Below are positions 34,951-42,471 of a stretch of 64,000 nt of DNA, piece after piece. The stretch lies in the NCBI RefSeq assembly GCF_014650715.1, contig NZ_BMVM01000009.1:1-64000 (forward strand), in the 5' to 3' direction. The translations under genes and the position numbers were made by a program. Position 1 is the stretch's first letter; every line of letters begins with the position of its first letter. Origin of the DNA: Streptomyces bluensis. GTDB taxonomy: Bacteria > Actinomycetota > Actinomycetes > Streptomycetales > Streptomycetaceae. Below the pieces are notes generated by a model. It saw only the letters and a program-made list of their open reading frames with translations, made no database searches and was not told where the DNA came from.

Positions 34951-36192
34951 ATGGGCCGCACGGTAGTGATCTTCGCCGCGGGGTCGCGTGGGGACGTCCA
35001 GCCGTGCCTGGCGCTGGGCAGGGCACTGACCCGCCAGGGCGACGCCGTCCGGCTGCTGGCCAGCAGCCGCTACGAGCAACTGATCACCGCGGCGGGGCTC
35101 CAGTTCCACGCCCTCCCGGCGGACCCCAGTGCGATCATCGACTCGCCCGAAGGACAGGAACTGCTGGCCGGGAAGCGCAATCCGGTGGCGTTCATCCGCG
35201 GCATCGACCGGATCGTGCGGCCCCTGTTCTCCCGCTTGCTCGCGGAGACCCAGGCGGGTGCCGAGGGAGCCGATCTCGTCCTGGCGCCCACCTTCGGCTT
35301 CCTCGGCGTCCACCTCAGCCAGTATCTGCGCGTCCCGCACGCGATCATCCACTTCCAGCCCAGTCAGCCCACCGGTGCGTTCCCCCACCCGTTCGCGCCG
35401 GCCGCGCGGTTCCTCGGGGCCTTCGGAAACCGCCTCAGCTTCGAGGCGGTGGACCTGGGATCGTGGCTGATGTGCCGTCGGTTCATCAACACCTGGCGCA
35501 GGGAGGGACTCGGCGTTCCCGCCCTCTCCCCGCTCGCCCCCTTGCGCCGCGTCCGCCGGGCCCCCGTGCTGTGCGCGTTCAGCGAGGCGGTCGTACCCCG
35601 GCCGCCCGACTGGGGACCCCACGTCCACATGACCGGTTTCTGGCACCACGAACAGCCACTGTGGAAACCGCCGCGGCGTTTGCTCGACTTCCTGGACGAC
35701 GGACCTCCGCCCGTATACGTGGGCTTCGGCAGCATGAAGACCGGCGACCCCGAGGCCACCGACCGCGTCGTACGAGCCGCGCTGCGGCGCGCGGGACTGC
35801 GCGGAGTGCTGGCCGGAGACCCCGCCACGAGTGACGCCGACATGTTCGTGGTCGGGGACACCCCTCACAGCTGGCTGTTCCCCCGCATGGCCGCGGTGGT
35901 CCACCACGGAGGTGCGGGCACCACCGCCTCCGCACTGCGTGCCGGAGTCCCGTCCCTGGTCTGCCCGTTCTTCGGTGACCAGCCCTACTGGGCGGACCGG
36001 GTGCACAGCCTCGGGGCGGGACCGGAGCCCTTGCCGTCCCGGCAGCTCACCGTCCCCGCTCTCGCCGACCGGCTGCGAGCCGTCACCGGGGACGAAGGTC
36101 ATACCGAGGCGGCCCGTCGGCTGGGCCGCGCGCTGACGGCCGAGGACGGTGCCGCGCGTGCCTGCCACGTCCTGAACCAGCTTGTCGGGTAA
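34951..36192 (+). CDS. UDP-glycosyltransferase-like protein (GT1/GT28 type)
   Basis: 413 aa, GT-B fold. The N-terminal domain starts VVIFAAGSRGDVQPCLALGRAL, typical of sterol, macrolide and glycopeptidolipid glycosyltransferases; the donor-site motif is VHHGGAGTTASALRAGVPSLVCPFFGDQPYWA near residue 319. It would transfer a nucleotide-activated sugar to a hydroxyl of the lipid, such as the beta-hydroxyl produced by the upstream PKS. It begins 2 bp after the esterase stop, so the two are co-transcribed. No sugar-modifying genes are nearby, which suggests a common sugar such as glucose. Confidence 0.88.
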   Translation: MGRTVVIFAAGSRGDVQPCLALGRALTRQGDAVRLLASSRYEQLITAAGLQFHALPADPSAIIDSPEGQELLAGKRNPVAFIRGIDRIVRPLFSRLLAETQAGAEGADLVLAPTFGFLGVHLSQYLRVPHAIIHFQPSQPTGAFPHPFAPAARFLGAFGNRLSFEAVDLGSWLMCRRFINTWRREGLGVPALSPLAPLRRVRRAPVLCAFSEAVVPRPPDWGPHVHMTGFWHHEQPLWKPPRRLLDFLDDGPPPVYVGFGSMKTGDPEATDRVVRAALRRAGLRGVLAGDPATSDADMFVVGDTPHSWLFPRMAAVVHHGGAGTTASALRAGVPSLVCPFFGDQPYWADRVHSLGAGPEPLPSRQLTVPALADRLRAVTGDEGHTEAARRLGRALTAEDGAARACHVLNQLVG

Positions 36193-36284
36193 CACCCGGA
36201 CGGGTCACCGGTGGTGACTCCTCGTTCCGCGAACTCCGTCACTCGTCCAGCGCCTCTGCGGATGCCGATCGCTGTCCCGCCGCA

Positions 36285-36319
36285 GAGTCTGATCCTGGCT
36301 TCTCTCCAGGATCAGACTC
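36285..36319 (+). promoter_or_regulatory. Perfect 14-bp hairpin abutting the Shine-Dalgarno of the beta-helix gene
   Basis: GAGTCTGATCCTGG (36285-36298) pairs perfectly with 36306-36319 across a 7-base loop. The next bases are AAGGAGGT (36320-36327), an ideal ribosome site for GTG 36333. It may terminate the glycosyltransferase operon, stabilise the mRNA, or control ribosome access. Confidence 0.75.
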
Positions 36320-36332
36320 AAGGAGGTACTTC

Positions 36333-37439
36333 GTGCGACTCGCGACTGCGATGCGCGGTTTTGTCCCCGTGATGGCGCTGGCCGTATCCACGGGGGCGTT
36401 CTCCCTTCCCGCGTTGGCCGACGAGCACCAGAAGCGGGGCGGCGGCAAGAAGTCCGCCGCGGCCTCCGTGCCCTGCGGGGACTCGGCCGCACTGGTCACG
36501 GCGATCAGCACCGCCAACACCACCCCGGGAGGCGGGACCGTCTCACTGGCCACGGGGTGCACGTACACGCTGACCTCCGCGGCCGCGACCGGCTCCCACG
36601 GCCCCGACGGACTGCCGATCATCACCGGCAACGTGACCCTCAGCGGTATCCGATCCACCATCAACCGCAGTGCCACGGCAGCGGACTTCCGGATCGCGGA
36701 GGTCGCCCCGGGCGGAACTCTCACGGTCAGCGGGGTCACCCTGTCCGGCGGCCGGGCGACGACCCCGACGGCGGGCACCGACGGCGGCGGCATCCTCGAC
36801 CTGGGCACACTCAACATGAGCCAGTCCACCGTCACCGGCAACACCGCGAGCAACGACGGCGGCGGCGTCGCGGTCGCCCCGGGCGGCACGGCGACCTTCT
36901 CGACCACCGGTCTCACCCAGAACACGGCGGGGGACGGCGGCGCCCTCCACGTCAACACGTCCGCCTCGGTCACCTACAACTCCGGCACGATCTCCGGCAA
37001 TACCGGGGACAGTACGGGCGGCGGTGTGGCGAGCTACGGAACGACGCTGCTGAGCAGCGCCACGATCCAGAACAACACGACGACCAACTTCGAGGGCGGC
37101 GGTGTCTTCGGCGGAGCCGGGAACCTCACCGTCAACGCGAGCCAGGTCACCGGCAACAAGGCGGGGAGTTTCGGCGGCGGTATCGCGAATCTCGGAAGCA
37201 CTCTGCAGGTGCAGACCACCTCCGTGTCGGGAAACACCGCCACACTCAACGGCGGCGGCCTGTTCAGCCACGCGGGCACCACGCAACTGATCGGAGGCAG
37301 CGTCACCGGAAACACGGCCAACGGCGGCCAGGGCGGCGGAATCTTCTCCGACGGCGGAACGGTGTCGCTCAGCGGGACCACGGTCACCGCGAACACCCCG
37401 AACAACTGCGTCCCGACGCTCGCCGGCTGCACCGGGTGA
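36333..37439 (+). CDS. Secreted right-handed beta-helix repeat protein
   Basis: 368 aa. A Sec signal peptide (about 1-29, ending LPALA) is followed by short repeats with GGG(I/V/L) and N-T/S steps (TDGGGILDLGTLNMSQSTVTGNT, SNDGGGVAVAPGG), the pattern of parallel beta-helix and polymorphic-membrane-protein-like surface proteins. One Cys lies near the start of the mature domain (VPCGDS) and two at its end (NNCVPTLAGC), possibly capping the helix. No catalytic motif is seen; it is probably an extracellular structural or adhesive protein. Translation starts at GTG 36333 behind a perfect AAGGAGGT. Confidence 0.82.
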   Translation: MRLATAMRGFVPVMALAVSTGAFSLPALADEHQKRGGGKKSAAASVPCGDSAALVTAISTANTTPGGGTVSLATGCTYTLTSAAATGSHGPDGLPIITGNVTLSGIRSTINRSATAADFRIAEVAPGGTLTVSGVTLSGGRATTPTAGTDGGGILDLGTLNMSQSTVTGNTASNDGGGVAVAPGGTATFSTTGLTQNTAGDGGALHVNTSASVTYNSGTISGNTGDSTGGGVASYGTTLLSSATIQNNTTTNFEGGGVFGGAGNLTVNASQVTGNKAGSFGGGIANLGSTLQVQTTSVSGNTATLNGGGLFSHAGTTQLIGGSVTGNTANGGQGGGIFSDGGTVSLSGTTVTANTPNNCVPTLAGCTG

Positions 37440-37478
37440 GCCGCGGTGTAACTGCCTGAGCCCGCCTCCCTCTCCCCC

Positions 37479-37509
37479 CGAGCCCCTGGAATGACCTTCC
37501 AGGGGCTCG
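37479..37509 (+). terminator. Terminator of the beta-helix gene
   Basis: CGAGCCCCTGGAA and TTCCAGGGGCTCG form a perfect 13-bp stem with loop TGACC, followed by GGCGTTTGTCC. After it, 37510-37928 holds no supported gene. Confidence 0.85.
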
Positions 37510-37928
37510 GGCGTTTGTCCGGCGCACTCCGGCGTACAGGACATGCAGGAGAAGCTTTTACATATGGTCACACAAGCTCCCTGAAATACCTTTTCGCCAC
37601 TACCGCACTTATCACCCTTTTGGTTCACTCGAATAGAGCGAGGGATCCGGCACCACGATGGGTTAGGTGCCCCTCCCGTTCCACGCACGACTCGCCCTCC
37701 TGCAGCCGGCCCCGAGGCAACGAGTCCTCTCAAGTCGCCACCCCCTCACGCGGTTTTCGCTGAGCGCCGTGGCGACCCGGGCCCGAAAGGGTCCACGTCC
37801 TCCCACCCCGCGATGCCACTCCCTCCTCTCCGCACCCACGGGAACCGGCGCGTCAGCGGCCGCGGGCCTCAGTCCGTCCGCTCCCCGCGCCCCCTCCGCA
37901 GCACAACCCGATCGACAGGAGAAAGCTC

Positions 37929-38729
37929 ATGGCAACCATCACCTCGCTGGTGGACACGACGACCACCACCAACCAGGGCAAGGTCGGCGACACCGTCAAC
38001 ATCAACGGCACCGCGCTGGGCACCACCACCTCGGTGAACTTCGGCGGGACCACCGTCACCCCGACGTCCGTCTCCGCCACTCTGGTCACCTTCGTGATCC
38101 CCTCCACGGCCCCCTGCGCGGGCCAGGTCCAGGTCAGCGTCAACCTCTCCAACGGAACCAAGAGCAACGCGCTGCCGTTCTTCATCGTCTCCTCGCCCAG
38201 CACCGCCACGGCGAGCCCGACGTGCCTGCCCACCACCGGGGGCGCGCTGACGATCACGGGCACCGGATTCGCGTCCGGTGGTCAGGTCAACGTGGGCACG
38301 CTCACTCCGGTGACGTTCGCCGCCGGCGGCAGCAACACCACGCTCACCGTCACCGCTCCGGCTCACACCCCGACCGGCTGCTCGGACTCCCAGCCGATCA
38401 CGGTCACCACACCCGGCGGCACCGGCACGACGGGCACCGCGTTCGTCACCTACCAGAAGGCGCCGACCATCACCGGCACTTCTCCGGCCTCGGGCCCCAT
38501 CGGAACCTCGGTCACGATCAACGGCTCGTGCTTCGACAACCTCATCTCGGTGACGTACACCGACTCGACGGGGAACACGGAGACCGACACCACCGCCGCC
38601 AGCTTCGGCACCTTCGTGCTCAGCACCGTGCCCGACAACACGCTGGTCCCGGACAACGCGACCCCGGGCACCATCACCGTCACCACCTGCGGCGGCTCGA
38701 CCACCACCCCGTTCACCATCACCACCTGA
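37929..38729 (+). CDS. IPT/TIG-domain protein 1, no signal peptide
   Basis: 266 aa made of about three immunoglobulin-like IPT/TIG units: repeated VNINGTALGTTTSVNFGG, LTITGTGFASGGQVNVG and VTINGSCFDNLISVTY. The composition is Thr/Gly/Ser-rich with three Cys. There is no N-terminal signal peptide although such domains are usually extracellular. ATG 37929 has AGGAGAAA upstream. It pairs with the similar gene downstream, separated by a strong hairpin. Function unknown; binding or structural role likely. Confidence 0.8.
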   Translation: MATITSLVDTTTTTNQGKVGDTVNINGTALGTTTSVNFGGTTVTPTSVSATLVTFVIPSTAPCAGQVQVSVNLSNGTKSNALPFFIVSSPSTATASPTCLPTTGGALTITGTGFASGGQVNVGTLTPVTFAAGGSNTTLTVTAPAHTPTGCSDSQPITVTTPGGTGTTGTAFVTYQKAPTITGTSPASGPIGTSVTINGSCFDNLISVTYTDSTGNTETDTTAASFGTFVLSTVPDNTLVPDNATPGTITVTTCGGSTTTPFTITT

Positions 38730-38814
38730 CAGAGCCCGACGGGTGACCGATGGCACGACCCACGGCCGTCGCCGACCGCGTCATGTGACGCGGCCGGCGG
38801 CGGCTCCCCTCCCC

Positions 38815-38846
38815 GCGCCCTGACCGGCAGTCACCGGTCAGGGCGC
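38815..38846 (+). terminator. Perfect hairpin between the two IPT/TIG genes
   Basis: GCGCCCTGACCGG and CCGGTCAGGGCGC, 13-bp arms with loop CAGTCA. It ends 35 bp before the start of the second gene and follows the first by 85 bp. Confidence 0.8.
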
Positions 38847-38881
38847 GGTCGCCCTCACGGCACGAGAAGGAGAAAAGCGTC

Positions 38882-39895
38882 ATGGCCCCTGTAGTGACGA
38901 GCGTCAGTCCCACCCAGGGCACTCCGGCGGGGGGCACCCCCGTCACGATCACCGGTTCCGGTTTCACCGGTGCCGTCGCGGTCAGGTTCGGCTCCAACCT
39001 CGCCACCAACGTGGTGGTGGTGAGCGACACGCAGATCACGGCCAAGACTCCCTCAGGCAGCGGCACCGTCAAGGTCACGGTCACGGGGCCATCGGGGACC
39101 AGCACGGACAACGTGTTCTTCACCTACACCACCGTCACCGCCCCCACCATCACCAGCCTGGTCCCGGCCGGCGGACCCACCTCGGGCGGCAACAGCGTCA
39201 TCATCAACGGCACCAACCTCACCGGCGCCACCCAGGTTCTCTTCGGCTGCAATCCCGCCACCATCATCAGCAACACCGGCACTCAAATCACCGTCACCGC
39301 CCCGGCAGGGCCGCCGTCCGCGGTGAACGTGACCGTCACCACGCCGGGCGGCATCAGCAACCCCCTGCCGTACGTCTACGTCACCGCCCCGACCGTCAGC
39401 GGTGTGAGCCCGCAGTTCGGTCCGAGCTCCGGCGGTAACACCGTCACCATCACCGGCAGCAACCTGTCCCTGGCCAGCGCCGTCCACTTCGGCCCCAACC
39501 TCGCCACCGCCCTCACGGTGGTCTCCGACAGCCAGTTGACGGTGACCGCCCCTCCCGGAACCGGCACGGTCGTGGTCACCGTGACCACACCGGGCGGCAC
39601 CAGCACAGTGGGCCTCGGGAACCCGTACTACACCTATCTGGGTGCCCCCGTGATCACGACGCTTGTTCCGAACCACGGCCTGGCCTCCGGCGGTGACTCC
39701 ATCACGATCGACGGCTCCAACCTCACGTACACCGACTCCGTGACCTTCGGGGGAGTCGCGGCTTCCTTCACCGTGGTCTCGGACACCGTGGTCGTCGCGA
39801 CGACTCCGGCCCACGCGGCCGGAACGGTCAACGTCCAGCTCCACACCCCTGCCGGGAACAGCAACACCCTCCTCTTCACCTACGACCCGTCCTGA
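38882..39895 (+). CDS. IPT/TIG-domain protein 2, no signal peptide
   Basis: 337 aa with four consecutive IPT/TIG repeats of about 83 residues: each has a V(S/T)P..G..(S/A)GG(N/T)(S/P)V(T/I)I(T/N)G(S/T)(G/N) start and ends in a T(V/L)TVT(A/T)P strand. Like its neighbour it starts directly with the domain (MAPVVTSVSPTQGTPAGG), without a secretion signal. ATG 38882 has AAGGAGAAAA upstream. The repeats have diverged enough to suggest old duplication. Export by an unusual route or cytoplasmic function are both open. Confidence 0.82.
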   Translation: MAPVVTSVSPTQGTPAGGTPVTITGSGFTGAVAVRFGSNLATNVVVVSDTQITAKTPSGSGTVKVTVTGPSGTSTDNVFFTYTTVTAPTITSLVPAGGPTSGGNSVIINGTNLTGATQVLFGCNPATIISNTGTQITVTAPAGPPSAVNVTVTTPGGISNPLPYVYVTAPTVSGVSPQFGPSSGGNTVTITGSNLSLASAVHFGPNLATALTVVSDSQLTVTAPPGTGTVVVTVTTPGGTSTVGLGNPYYTYLGAPVITTLVPNHGLASGGDSITIDGSNLTYTDSVTFGGVAASFTVVSDTVVVATTPAHAAGTVNVQLHTPAGNSNTLLFTYDPS

Positions 39896-39927
39896 CCCCT
39901 TGCGAGAAGCCTCGCACCCACAGACCG

Positions 39928-39952
39928 AGGGCCCCGCTCAGTGCGGGGCCCT
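39928..39952. terminator. Bidirectional terminator between converging genes
   Basis: AGGGCCCCGC and GCGGGGCCCT with loop TCAGT, between the IPT/TIG gene and the minus-strand secreted protein ending at 39976. Confidence 0.85.
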
Positions 39953-39975
39953 GATTGCGTGACGGGAGCGAATCG

Positions 39976-40224
39976 CTACTTGACGGCTCCGAGCCCCTTC
40001 AGGACTCCGCGGGACACCGTCTGAGTCAGGTTGGCCGTGCCCTTGCCGTGCTTCGTCCGGCCGACCGGGTGGGCGCCAACGCCTTTCTGCGTCCGGGCGG
40101 TGACGTCGCCGAGGCCGTCGAGCAGCGACCCCCGGTCCGCGGACTGAGCAGCGAAAGCGGGCGAAGCTGCACCGGCGACGACAACGGACCCGGCGAGGAC
40201 AGCGGCAACCTTCAGCTGCTTCAT
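39976..40224 (-). CDS. Small secreted protein, cysteine-free
   Basis: 82 aa. A clear signal peptide (MKQLKVAAVLAGSVVVAGAASPAFA, cleavage after about residue 26) leaves a basic mature peptide of about 56 residues (RGSLLDGLGDV, KHGKGTANLTQTVSRGVLKGLG) without Cys. ATG 40224 has AAAGGAGCC upstream. It shares a 16-bp upstream element and leader (GTTGCCGAAGAAAGGA) with the PAPAQA gene at 43474, so the two are probably co-expressed. Family not recognised; a surface component is likely. Confidence 0.75.
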   Translation of the reverse strand: MKQLKVAAVLAGSVVVAGAASPAFAAQSADRGSLLDGLGDVTARTQKGVGAHPVGRTKHGKGTANLTQTVSRGVLKGLGAVK

Positions 40225-40300
40225 GAGGGCTCCTTTCTTCGGCAACACATGGTCACCAGAGGGGAATTCGGTTTCCAGGCATCGCATGCCCGGCCGCACT

Positions 40301-40316
40301 TCGCCGTGGCTAACGA
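40301..40316 (-). promoter_or_regulatory. Upstream element shared with the PAPAQA-repeat gene
   Basis: Plus-strand TCGCCGTGGCTAACGA differs at one base from 44179-44194. Both lie upstream of minus-strand secreted-protein genes that also share the leader GTTGCCGAAGAAAGGA. Probably a common promoter or activator site. Confidence 0.55.
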
Positions 40317-40377
40317 CAGCCAATCGGCTTGGAAACTCCTCCCAGGCCCAGCGCCAGGAACTCATACGAAAGGACCT

Positions 40378-40397
40378 GTTGCCGTCATGACGGCAAC
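40378..40397. repeat. Perfect 20-bp palindrome
   Basis: GTTGCCGTCATGACGGCAAC is its own reverse complement. It lies 13 bp from the larger palindrome and upstream of the gene starting at 40224; it could be a dimeric regulator site or part of the terminator. Confidence 0.7.
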
Positions 40398-40410
40398 TCC
40401 TTCCACTCAC

Positions 40411-40460
40411 GCGTACAGGATGGCCGGGACCCGATATCGGGTCCCGGCCATCCTGTACGC
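40411..40460 (-). terminator. Perfect 50-bp palindrome after the small four-Cys protein gene
   Basis: 25-bp arms without a loop: 40411-40435 is the exact reverse complement of 40436-40460, centred on CGATATCG. With wobble pairs the stem extends to about 40403-40468. It follows the minus-strand gene ending at 40524 and should be a very strong terminator. Confidence 0.85.
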
Positions 40461-40523
40461 GCGGGTGGACTTACACGACGGGCGCCGACGGCACACGGGC
40501 GCCTCGGCCGTCTCGGTCGGTAG

Positions 40524-40799
40524 TCAGGACGCCTTGCCTGGAACGGTGAAGGTGCTGACGCAGTTGACCTGACCGCCCGAAGTCGGGCAGTCCTGCGTCG
40601 TGTCGTTGATGATGGTGATGTTTCCCTGCTTGTCGGTGGTGACCTGGCGCTCACGCACCTGGGAGCAGCGCGTGGTGCCGTTGCCGTCGTCGGCGCACCT
40701 GCCGGCATCACCGGCGAACGCCTGGACGGCGCCGGCACCGATCAGAGCAAAGCTCCCCAGGACGCCCACAGCCGCGACGATCTTCTTCGAATTGAGCAT
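40524..40799 (-). CDS. Small secreted four-cysteine protein
   Basis: 91 aa. Signal peptide (MLNSKKIVAAVGVLGSFALIGAGAVQAFA), then a mature domain of about 62 residues with four Cys (CADDGNGTTRC and DCPTSGGQVNC), consistent with two disulfides, and a beta-rich middle (QVTTDKQGNITIIND). ATG 40799 follows AAAGGAAAAGAC. The family is not recognised. It lies between other small secreted proteins and probably belongs to the aerial-hypha surface set. Confidence 0.78.
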   Translation of the reverse strand: MLNSKKIVAAVGVLGSFALIGAGAVQAFAGDAGRCADDGNGTTRCSQVRERQVTTDKQGNITIINDTTQDCPTSGGQVNCVSTFTVPGKAS

Positions 40800-40891
40800 C
40801 TGTCTTTTCCTTTACAGTCGGCCCCGTGACTTGACTGCGGAGTCGTTCCGGATGCGTCGAGCCTTGAGGGCCGTCTACGCCTGATGAGCGC

Positions 40892-41167
40892 TTACTTGGC
40901 GGCGGGGGCGGCGACCTGAGTGCACTTCACGGTCTTGTGCTCGCTCTGGTCTTGGACCTGGATGCCGAGGACGTTGACCGCGAGATTGATGTCGCCGATG
41001 TTGATAACGCCCCAATTCACCTCGTCCGCCGAGCACTTCTGGTTCTGCTGGGGGGTGTCGGCCTTGGGCTTCGGGTCGCCGCCCGCAGCGTGGCCAACGC
41101 CGGCACCCAGCAAACTGACGCTGCCGAGCATGGCCACGGCGACTGCGGCCTTCTGGTACTTGCGCAT
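40892..41167 (-). CDS. Small secreted rodlin-like protein, paralogue 1
   Basis: 91 aa. Signal peptide MRKYQKAAVAVAMLGSVSLLGAGVGHA, then a mature peptide with two Cys bracketing a hydrophobic middle (KCSADEVNWGVINIGDINLAVNVLGIQ...KTVKC). The NVGVIN-like segment resembles streptomycete rodlins, which coat aerial hyphae and spores with chaplins. It is the most divergent of four tandem paralogues and the one closest to the rodlin pattern. Downstream spacing to the next gene is 92 bp without a clear hairpin. Assignment to rodlins is by motif only. Confidence 0.75.
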   Translation of the reverse strand: MRKYQKAAVAVAMLGSVSLLGAGVGHAAGGDPKPKADTPQQNQKCSADEVNWGVINIGDINLAVNVLGIQVQDQSEHKTVKCTQVAAPAAK

Positions 41168-41322
41168 TACCTCTCCGTTCTCGCGTTGACACAGCTCATA
41201 ACGGGCTGGCCACCGACAGTCGCCAACTGTAGGTGATGTTTGCGGCGATTGGTGGATGAAACACCCAGACGCGTAAATGTCTTAAAAAAACTATGATCCA
41301 GTACTTATTCACACAAAAAGGT

Positions 41323-41353
41323 TGCCCCGGGGCTCGGTTCGAGCCCCGGGGCA
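41323..41353 (-). terminator. Rho-independent terminator of paralogue 2
   Basis: TGCCCCGGGGCTCG and its complement with a 3-base loop, then a T-run on the minus strand (AAAAAG at 41315-41320 on plus). It is nearly identical to the hairpin at 41959-41990. Confidence 0.88.
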
Positions 41354-41376
41354 CACCTGAATCACCTAACCGGTGA

Positions 41377-41643
41377 TCACTTACCGATGCCGAAGAGCTG
41401 AGTGCAGGCCACCGACGTGCGCTCGCTCTGGTCGATGCCCTGGAGGCCAGCACCGTTGACCGGAGCGAAGACACTGCCCGTCTCACTACCCATGATGGTG
41501 GTTTCGTCCGCCGAGCACCCCTGGCTCTGCTGGTTGTCGAGCTTGACCTTCGCGCCCCCGTCGGCGTGACCGGCGCCAGCGCCCAGGAAGCTGACACTGC
41601 CAAGCATGGCCACGACGACTGCGGCCTTCTGGTACTTGCGCAT
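41377..41643 (-). CDS. Small secreted rodlin-like protein, paralogue 2
   Basis: 88 aa. Signal peptide MRKYQKAAVVVAMLGSVSFLGAGAGHA and a mature part with two Cys (GCSADETTIMGSE, SVACTQL) and the family motif PVNGAGLQGIDQSER. Start ATG 41643 is chosen over 41661 because all four paralogues share MRKYQ with AGAGGTA just before it. Promoter region, coding sequence, stop context (GTGATCACCGGTTAGG) and terminator are duplicated as a unit with paralogues 3 and 4. Confidence 0.78.
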   Translation of the reverse strand: MRKYQKAAVVVAMLGSVSFLGAGAGHADGGAKVKLDNQQSQGCSADETTIMGSETGSVFAPVNGAGLQGIDQSERTSVACTQLFGIGK

Positions 41644-41958
41644 TACCTCTCCGTTTCTCACGTCAACACAGACCGCTACGGCCTGGTCACTGACATGTTC
41701 AACTTAGGTGATCTTTCGGACTTTTGCTACGAGAAACGCCCAACTATGCACACATCAGTAAAAACTGCACGTTGACCAACTCTCTTCGTGACCCAGCACG
41801 ACCGGAACCGCGCGAGGACTTCCCAACTGCCCTGGTCCGCAAGGCCCGGACGGCGGCGACCGGTGGACCTGATACCGCCCGAAGGCTCCGCCGAATGGCC
41901 GAGCGGCTCCCGCCGGGGAGACAACTCACACGGGCCGCCGCAAGGGCGCACAAACAGC

Positions 41959-41990
41959 TGCCCCGGGGCTCGGATTCGAGCCCCGGGGCA
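41959..41990 (-). terminator. Terminator of paralogue 3
   Basis: TGCCCCGGGGCTCG and its complement, loop GATT. It is a near copy of the hairpin at 41323-41353, showing that the terminator was duplicated with the gene. The 41644-41958 gap otherwise holds only the paralogue 2 promoter region. Confidence 0.85.
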
Positions 41991-42013
41991 TACCTGAATC
42001 ACCTAACTGGTGA

Positions 42014-42280
42014 TCACTTCCCAAGCAGGAAGAGCTGGTCGCACTTCACCGACTTGCGCTCGCTCTGGTCGACGTACTGGAGGCCGGCACCGTTGATCGG
42101 AGCGAAGGCACCAAGCACCTCGCTGCCCGTGATGTTGGTCTCGTCCGCCGAGCACTCCTGGCTCTGCTTGTTGCTGAGCTTGACCTTCGCGTCCCCGTCG
42201 GCGTGGCCGACGCCGGCGCCCAGGAAACCAACACTGCCAAGCATGGCCACGACGACCGCGGCCTTCTGGTACTTGCGCAT
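42014..42280 (-). CDS. Small secreted rodlin-like protein, paralogue 3
   Basis: 88 aa. Signal peptide MRKYQKAAVVVAMLGSVGFLGAGVGHA; mature motifs ECSADETNITGSE, PINGAGLQYVDQSERKSVKCDQL with two Cys. It is closest in sequence to paralogue 2. A conserved block (CAAAAGTCG...CCCCTACGG) lies upstream, aligned with CAAAAG...CACCTACGTTGAA before paralogue 4, and probably holds the promoter. Confidence 0.78.
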   Translation of the reverse strand: MRKYQKAAVVVAMLGSVGFLGAGVGHADGDAKVKLSNKQSQECSADETNITGSEVLGAFAPINGAGLQYVDQSERKSVKCDQLFLLGK

Positions 42281-42405
42281 TACCTCTCCGTTCTCATGCC
42301 AACACGGACCGCGACGGCCCGGTCACTGACAGTTGCTTACCGTAGGGGACGTTTACGACTTTTGGCGAACGAAACGCCAAAGAGTGCAGGTTTCTCAAAA
42401 AGAAC

Positions 42406-42452
42406 GGCGGGCCCCGGGGCCCGGACGCGTGGTCCGAGCCCCGGGGCCCGCC
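42406..42452 (-). terminator. Terminator of paralogue 4
   Basis: GGCGGGCCCCGGGGC (42406-42420) pairs with 42438-42452, with a further short pairing in the loop; A-run on plus at 42397-42401 gives terminal Ts on the transcript. Confidence 0.85.
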
Positions 42453-42471
42453 TGAATCACCTATCCGGCGA

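Noticed and set aside
37510..37928. Frames between the beta-helix and IPT/TIG genes
   Set aside because: Low-complexity and Arg-rich; no ribosome sites; the stretch reads as a leader/promoter region.
41727..42002. Frames in the gap between rodlin-like paralogues 2 and 3
   Set aside because: No signal peptide, Arg/Gly-rich noise, and they run through the terminator of paralogue 3.
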